Shown: positions 25,786-30,129 of the stretch, piece by piece
Layout of the letters: each line of letters opens with the position of its first letter
Numbering within the stretch: the first letter of the stretch is position 1
NCBI GenBank assembly: GCA_946482625.1
Contig: CAMLSH010000003.1
Coordinates: forward strand, 1-30,129
DNA length: 30,129 bases
DNA from: an uncultured Opitutaceae bacterium
GTDB taxonomy: Bacteria; Verrucomicrobiota; Verrucomicrobiae; Opitutales; Opitutaceae
Direction: 5' to 3'
The notes under the pieces: model-generated
What the model was told of the DNA's origin: nothing
Database searches by the model: none
Seen by the model: only the letters and a program-made list of their open reading frames with translations
Translations under genes and position numbers: made by a program

Positions 25786-27195
25786 ATGAAAATCAAATTT
25801 GGCGTGGTGGCAGGAGTGGCGTTTTTCAGTCTGGCTGCGGTATGGTCGCACGGGCAGGCGCCCGTCGCGGATGGAGCGGTGCCCGCGGCATCCGCGCTGC
25901 CTGAAAGCGATCCGATGGTGAAAACTTGGGTGCCGCCGGTTTATCCGGCCGACCTGAAAGCGGCGGGCGTGACGGGCAACGTGATGGTGCATTTCATCGT
26001 CGATGAAAAAGGTGCCGTGAGCGCAGTGCGCGCGGCCAAATCATCGGACGCGCGTTTCGAAGCGGCAGCAGTTGAGTCAGTGAAGCAATGGACCTTCGAT
26101 CCTGGCGTAAACGAGGGCGTGCATGCGGCGATGGGTATGGGTGTGCGGTTGAACTTCCGGCTGCCCGAAAAGAAACACGGGTTGGTCCCGCCTCAGGAAT
26201 CGACCCCGCAGCCTCTGCCCAAGACCGACGCGAAGGCCGAGTCGTCACCGAATCCCGAATACCCGGCGGATCTGCTCTTCCGCCAGATCGGCGGCAAAGG
26301 AGTGGTGGGCTTTGTCGTCGAGCCGGATGGCAGCATCAGCGGCCTGAGATTGTTGGGCGTGAGTCATCCGGGGTTTGCGCGCCCGGTACTGGAGGCGGCG
26401 AAGACGATGACTTTTGCGCCGGCGAAGCAGGGCGATCTCGCGGTGGCGGCGAAGATCGTTTCACCGATGGAATTCGACCCCTTTGTGGCGAAGATCGACG
26501 AGATCACGAAGCCGCACCTGGAGGTAAACGGGTTTGAGGTGCGTCTCGCCCAAGACCAGCGGCAACGGGATCTATGCGATCGCGCGCCCGTCCTCTGGGA
26601 TGTGCCCGATCCGGTCTACCCGCGAGGTGCGGCGTTGGCGGGGATCGAAGGCGAAGCGGTGGTCGAATTTAACGTGGATGAGCGTGGTAATCCCGAAAAC
26701 CTGCAGCTGGTCTCGGCGAGCGCGCCGGAGTTTGGGCAGGTTTTAATGGATACGCTGGTGGCGGGGACCTTTAAACCGGCCATGAAGGACGGGCGCACCG
26801 TAGCCGTTCCGCTCCGCTGGAAGTATGCGTTCAAACAACCGGCAACTGAGCCGGCTGAGGGAGAGACGCCGGAAGATCGTCTTATCCGGCTGCTGCGCGC
26901 CGGTGGAGTTGTCGGGACGGCGAAAGGATTGGATGCGCCGCTGAAGCCGCTCTGGCGGGTGGCGCCGGTTTATCCAGCGGCTTTGCGCGCGGAGGCGGCG
27001 AAGGGCACAGCCGAGGTGGAGTTTATCATCGATCGGGAGGGTCGCGTGCGGTTGCCGTACGCGGTGAAGGCGTCGCAAGAATCGTTCGGCCGGGCGGCGG
27101 TGATCGCGGCGTCGCTCTGGGTGTTCGATCCGCCGACACGTGGCGGGCAGGCGGTGGATGTTCGTGTGCGGATACCGTTTCAGTTTTCGCCGTAA
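25786..27195 (+). CDS. Exported protein with four TonB C-terminal-like domains
   Basis: 469 residues with an N-terminal signal sequence (1-24). Four copies of a TonB-C/energy-transducer-like domain follow at about 50-127, 157-232, 272-348 and 389-468, each starting with an (P/E)-x-YP motif, a strand like GxVxVxFxVDxxGxV, and ending in a (W)TFxP-type helix-strand. Classical TonB has one such domain after a membrane anchor and Pro-rich linker; here there is neither a Pro-rich spacer nor a lasting anchor, so it is not an ordinary energy transducer and no exbB/exbD genes are adjacent. It may bind TonB boxes or peptidoglycan in the periplasm. Divergent from the rhomboid unit with a 120-bp gap. Domain assignment is confident; role is unknown. 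Confidence 0.85.
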   Translation: MKIKFGVVAGVAFFSLAAVWSHGQAPVADGAVPAASALPESDPMVKTWVPPVYPADLKAAGVTGNVMVHFIVDEKGAVSAVRAAKSSDARFEAAAVESVKQWTFDPGVNEGVHAAMGMGVRLNFRLPEKKHGLVPPQESTPQPLPKTDAKAESSPNPEYPADLLFRQIGGKGVVGFVVEPDGSISGLRLLGVSHPGFARPVLEAAKTMTFAPAKQGDLAVAAKIVSPMEFDPFVAKIDEITKPHLEVNGFEVRLAQDQRQRDLCDRAPVLWDVPDPVYPRGAALAGIEGEAVVEFNVDERGNPENLQLVSASAPEFGQVLMDTLVAGTFKPAMKDGRTVAVPLRWKYAFKQPATEPAEGETPEDRLIRLLRAGGVVGTAKGLDAPLKPLWRVAPVYPAALRAEAAKGTAEVEFIIDREGRVRLPYAVKASQESFGRAAVIAASLWVFDPPTRGGQAVDVRVRIPFQFSP

Positions 27196-27209
27196 AGCGG
27201 ATCGACGGA

Positions 27210-27313
27210 AGGTGGAGCGCGCCGTCCCGGCGCGTTGTTTGATATCGAGTGAGAATAAAAGACGATGTCGCGGGGCGGCATCGCACAGCGCGCTCGGAGT
27301 GCGCGCTCCACCT
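27210..27313. repeat. Structured intergenic repeat, copy A
   Basis: Terminal perfect 13-bp inverted repeat (27210-27222 / 27301-27313). Inside, the left arm folds alone (27218-27224 with 27228-27234, 7 bp), the right arm folds alone (27287-27293 with 27301-27307, 7 bp), and a middle hairpin (27263-27269 with 27275-27281, one G-U) lies between. Its right end touches the stop codon of the pseudouridine synthase gene. Copy B at 28162-28267 shares the plan and the left-arm sequence. Confidence 0.7.
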
Positions 27314-28101
27314 CAGACGCGGGCCGCGAATTTCCGCAGGTACTTGAGCGCGACCTCAAACTCATGCGGCGTCTCGGCGCGGATCGTCATGGGCTCGCGA
27401 GTTTCCGGGTGTTTCACGGTGAGTTCGCTGGCGTGCAGAGCGAGACGTGAAAGCAGGGGCTTCTCGTCGCCGCGGCCTTTGTATCCGCGCTTCAAGTTCG
27501 AAAGCAGCAGCAGTTCGTCGGGATCGCCGTAGAAGCGGTCGTTGAGGACTGGGGCGCCGACGGCGGCGAGGTGGACGCGGATCTGGTGCGTGCGACCGGT
27601 GAGCGGGCGGCATTCGTGAAGCACGTATTTGCCGAAACGTTCGCGGGCGTGAAATTCGGTCAGGCTCGGTTTGCCGCCGCGCTTGCGGAAGACGCGCATG
27701 TGGCCCGGGTGGTGTTCGTCTTCACCGAGGCCGAGATCGACCGCGAAAAATTCCGGGAGGCTGCCGTCAGGCATGCGTGGCACGACTGGCGTCGGGAGTT
27801 TCATGGACCGCTCCTCGGGCAGCACGACGCAGAGCGCGAGGTAAAGTTTGCCCACGGTTTTGCTCTGAAACTGGCCGCTGAGGTAATCCAGCGCGGGCTT
27901 GGTTTTTGCGCAGAGGAGGATGCCGCTGGTGTCGGCGTCGAGGCGGTGGACGTTGGCGACGCCGTGGCCGTATTTCTCGTGGACGAGCGCCATGAGATTC
28001 TCGCGTTTCTTGTCCCATCGGTCGGGCGCGATCAGCAGGCCGCTCGGCTTGTCGAACGCGATCATGGTTTCGTCTTCGTAGATAACAGGAGGCAGGGACA
28101 C
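27313..28101 (-). CDS. RluA-family RNA pseudouridine synthase
   Basis: 262 residues. The catalytic motif HRLDADTSG (52-60) carries the essential Asp55, and RTHQIRVHL (170-178) is the second family signature. An N-terminal S4 domain, as in RluC/RluD, is absent, so it is closer in build to RluA/TruC-type single-domain enzymes. These isomerise specific uridines in rRNA or tRNA; the target cannot be read from the sequence. Start chosen at the ATG at 28101, which leaves a short lead (SLPPVIYED) before the conserved core. Both flanks carry copies of the same structured intergenic repeat; the gene otherwise looks single-unit. Confidence 0.92.
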   Translation of the reverse strand: MSLPPVIYEDETMIAFDKPSGLLIAPDRWDKKRENLMALVHEKYGHGVANVHRLDADTSGILLCAKTKPALDYLSGQFQSKTVGKLYLALCVVLPEERSMKLPTPVVPRMPDGSLPEFFAVDLGLGEDEHHPGHMRVFRKRGGKPSLTEFHARERFGKYVLHECRPLTGRTHQIRVHLAAVGAPVLNDRFYGDPDELLLLSNLKRGYKGRGDEKPLLSRLALHASELTVKHPETREPMTIRAETPHEFEVALKYLRKFAARV

Positions 28102-28161
28102 AGCGGAAGAGTGAGGGCTGGGCCTGTGGTGCGGCGAGTCGTTTGTCGCGGGTCATGGGCG

Positions 28162-28267
28162 CGGGTGGAACGTGCGGTCGCTTCCGCGTTGTTCAAACGT
28201 GTCGGGCGAAACGACGGCATTTGGCTGGCGCTGGCGGGCAACGCGGCGGGACGGCGCGTTCCACCCG
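28162..28267. repeat. Structured intergenic repeat, copy B
   Basis: Terminal perfect 11-bp inverted repeat (28162-28172 / 28257-28267), with a left-arm hairpin (28174-28177 with 28184-28187) and a right-arm hairpin (28240-28245 with 28255-28260). The left part aligns with copy A (GGTGGA-CG-GC ... CGCGTTGTT). Lies between the divergent pseudouridine synthase and hydrolase genes. Confidence 0.65.
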
Positions 28268-28288
28268 GAGTTTTGTGACGGCTGCGTG

Positions 28289-28308
28289 CCGCGGCGGTGA
28301 AACCGCGG
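28289..28308. promoter_or_regulatory. Short hairpin upstream of the hydrolase gene
   Basis: CCGCGG (28289-28294) and CCGCGG (28303-28308) around an 8-nt loop, or alternatively GCGGT/ACCGC with a GAA loop. Immediately downstream of repeat copy B; may be part of the same element or a leader structure. Confidence 0.3.
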
Positions 28309-28374
28309 TGACGCCGGGGCTTTGTCTTTGCGCGCGAGTAGAAACGAGCCGCATACCGGAACGTCTCCCGCTTT

Positions 28375-29490
28375 ATGTCCGCGAACTCCTTCGCTCCCGC
28401 TCTTTCGTTTTTCAGTGCGTTTGGCCGCATGTCGCCGACGCAACCGCTGCGCACGCTGATCCGCACGACCGGCTACAAGCTGCGTCCGCCGCGTCCTCTG
28501 TTGTTCACACCGGGCGTTTACCGCGCACAACAAACGGTGCTCGCGAGCGGCAAGGCTGGCCCACATCAGGGCGCGGAGATCCTGCACGAAGTGCGCAGTG
28601 GGCTGACGCCGACCATCGTGCTCGGCGGGTTCGTGCCGGATGCGACCGAGCAGGTTTTTCTGATGCGCGGCTTCCTGCTGAAGCACGGCAGCGTTTTCTA
28701 TTTCAACTACCCGCGACTCGGATTTTCCGCGGAGCTGATCTTCGCGCAGCTCGACGATCTGGTGACGGAGCTGACGGAGAAACATGGGCGCGCGCCGGTG
28801 ATTTTCGCGGTGAGTTTCGGCGCGGGGCTCGTGCTGGAGTGGTTGAAGCGCGCACGTCGGGCGGGGCGGCGCAACGCGGTGGGCGGACTCGTGCTGATCA
28901 GTCCCGTCGCATGCGTGGAGGATTTGCTGACAACGGGTGAGGTGAAACCCTCGACGTTGCTTGGCCGCGCGGTGAAGCCCTACGTCGATCACGAGGCTCG
29001 TATCCAGCCCGGACATATCGAGAAGTCGCGCGCGATTTTCACGAAGATGTTCGAGGCGGGCGCGCAGAATAAGGAATCGCTTCGGGCGCTCATGACTCGG
29101 GACGAACTCCGGCAGTTGCGGGCCTCGGTCATCGGCACCATCCAGGCCATCGATGCGACCGGCGCTTACGAGCGTATGGCGGCGCTGCGGCAGATGGAGG
29201 CGCCGTGCGCATATTTCTCGCAGGCGTTGCTGCCGCTCTGCACAGCGCCGGTGCTCATCCTCTACGCGGAAAAGGAGGGCGCGGTGCTCACGGAAACCTC
29301 GCCCACGCGGTTCGCGCTCACGGCGGCGCATCGGGCGTATTTTCCTCACAGCCAGTGCAAGACGATCGTCAACCGGCGCGGCAGCCCGGTGCAGCACGCG
29401 TCGTTGATCTTTCACTGTTTCAATTTCCTGCCGCCGATCTCCACGTTCTACCGGAGGCTGAAATCGAAACGGTTTCAGTGGGCGGCGTGA
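28375..29490 (+). CDS. Alpha/beta-hydrolase fold protein
   Basis: 371 residues. The core runs from the TIVLGGFVP strand (80-88; oxyanion-type turn) through the nucleophile elbow AVSFG (145-149, Ser147; Ala replaces the first Gly of GxSxG), the LVLISP strand (172-177), the acid-loop strand VLILYAEKEG (293-302, with Glu rather than Asp candidates) and a late His (H341, VQHAS). No signal peptide; substrate unknown. The N-terminal 75 residues precede the fold and have no recognised motif. An in-frame Met at 28429 is an alternative start. The following gene, a GH3-family member on the same strand 97 nt later, suggests a shared role in acyl ester or amide chemistry, which is inference. Confidence 0.8.
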   Translation: MSANSFAPALSFFSAFGRMSPTQPLRTLIRTTGYKLRPPRPLLFTPGVYRAQQTVLASGKAGPHQGAEILHEVRSGLTPTIVLGGFVPDATEQVFLMRGFLLKHGSVFYFNYPRLGFSAELIFAQLDDLVTELTEKHGRAPVIFAVSFGAGLVLEWLKRARRAGRRNAVGGLVLISPVACVEDLLTTGEVKPSTLLGRAVKPYVDHEARIQPGHIEKSRAIFTKMFEAGAQNKESLRALMTRDELRQLRASVIGTIQAIDATGAYERMAALRQMEAPCAYFSQALLPLCTAPVLILYAEKEGAVLTETSPTRFALTAAHRAYFPHSQCKTIVNRRGSPVQHASLIFHCFNFLPPISTFYRRLKSKRFQWAA

Positions 29491-29587
29491 TGCGTGTGGC
29501 GCGGATGATCGGGATGGGATTTCCGTGTCGAACCGGCGCATTGGGGACAACGCGCCCTGCCTTGGACAACTGGATAAACGTTTTCCC

Positions 29588-30129
29588 ATGATCGCTCCGC
29601 CAAAACCGTTGATCCGCGTAGGTGCGCGTGTCCTGAGCGCGAATACCGCTCGCAAACTAAGTTCGGGCCGATCTGCGGTCGGCGCGCAGCACAAGGCGTT
29701 TGCCACGCTTACCTCCGCGATGGCGCGGTGTGAGATGGGCCGGGCCGATGGAGTCGAGGTTGCGGCGGGAGGAGGGCAGCGAGCGTACGCGCAGTTTCAG
29801 GCGCGCGTGCCGTTGCGCGCGTACGAGCAGTTTATCCCGTGGATCGAGCGCATGAAACGCGGCGAGGCGGACGTGCTCTGGCCGGGGCGCTGTGCGCACT
29901 ATGCGATCTCTTCGGGCACGACGGCGGGACGGACCAAATACCTGCCGATCACGGGCGCGATGCTGGAGCATTTTCGCCAGGCGGGGCTCGACTCGCTGCT
30001 CTACTACACCGCGCGCACGGGACGTTCGTCCGTGTTTCGCGGGCGGCATTTGTTTCTCGGCGGCGCGACGACGCTGACGCCGATTGCGGAGGCAAAACCG
30101 TTCCTCGCGTATGGCGGCGATCTCAGCGG
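29588..30129 (+). CDS. GH3-family acyl-acid-amido synthetase-like protein (N-terminal part, cut by window edge)
   Basis: The frame opens at the ATG at 29588 and runs off the end after 180 codons. The ATP-binding motif SSGTTAGRTKYLP (108-120) is the diagnostic first motif of the GH3 auxin-responsive promoter family within the ANL adenylating superfamily. It follows a helical N-terminus with VPLRAYEQFIPWI (74-86), also typical. Plant members join amino acids to acyl acids such as auxin or jasmonate; bacterial members are widespread in Bacteroidetes and Verrucomicrobia with mostly unknown substrates. A full-length protein would be about 500-550 residues; motifs 2 and 3 lie outside the window. 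The hydrolase upstream is on the same strand with no terminator seen in the 97-nt gap. Confidence 0.88.
   Translation, partial: MIAPPKPLIRVGARVLSANTARKLSSGRSAVGAQHKAFATLTSAMARCEMGRADGVEVAAGGGQRAYAQFQARVPLRAYEQFIPWIERMKRGEADVLWPGRCAHYAISSGTTAGRTKYLPITGAMLEHFRQAGLDSLLYYTARTGRSSVFRGRHLFLGGATTLTPIAEAKPFLAYGGDLS

Overview
The window is GC-rich bacterial DNA with densely packed exported-protein genes. A PEP-CTERM protein, autotransporter-type beta-strand repeats, DUF4347, a Reg_prop/Y_Y_Y sensor kinase, a bacterial GH3-family protein, and genes mostly without Shine-Dalgarno sequences together suggest a polysaccharide-degrading Verrucomicrobiota, most likely Opitutaceae. That assignment is an inference from gene content. 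I saw no marker gene, rRNA, tRNA, CRISPR array or insertion sequence.

Layout. (1) 1-7596, minus strand: a polysaccharide-degradation block. It holds the N-terminal third of an exported GH29 alpha-L-fucosidase (cut by the window edge), a 1910-residue exported protein carrying two different pectate lyase catalytic modules (PL9 at the front, PL1 at the back, five Ig-like domains and one FN3 between), and a PEP-CTERM surface protein. (2) 7924-11720, plus strand: a beta-propeller sensor histidine kinase and a NarL/FixJ response regulator overlapping by 4 nt and closed by a good intrinsic terminator. Divergent from the lyase block, they are its obvious candidate regulator. (3) 11721-12233: a gap with no gene I can support.

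(4) 12234-25665: the most interesting segment. A sulfotransferase gene is followed after one base by a 3806-codon gene for a giant exoprotein (DUF4347, Gly-rich beta-helix, autotransporter-type repeats, cadherin/Ig-like domains, a degenerate pectate-lyase-fold domain, and a C-terminal Gly-Gly-Gly / hydrophobic / Arg-Arg-Arg tripartite tail). Convergent with it, 31 bp away, is a six-helix rhomboid protease with the Ser/His dyad that resembles rhombosortase, the protease family that processes GlyGly-CTERM proteins. Its gene overlaps a small acidic protein of unknown function. I read this as a candidate cassette for making, sulfating and surface-sorting one very large protein.

(5) 25786-30129: an exported protein made of four TonB-C-like domains, an RluA-type pseudouridine synthase (minus strand) bracketed by two related ~105-bp structured intergenic repeats, an alpha/beta hydrolase, and the start of a GH3-family acyl-acid-amido synthetase-like protein that runs off the window.
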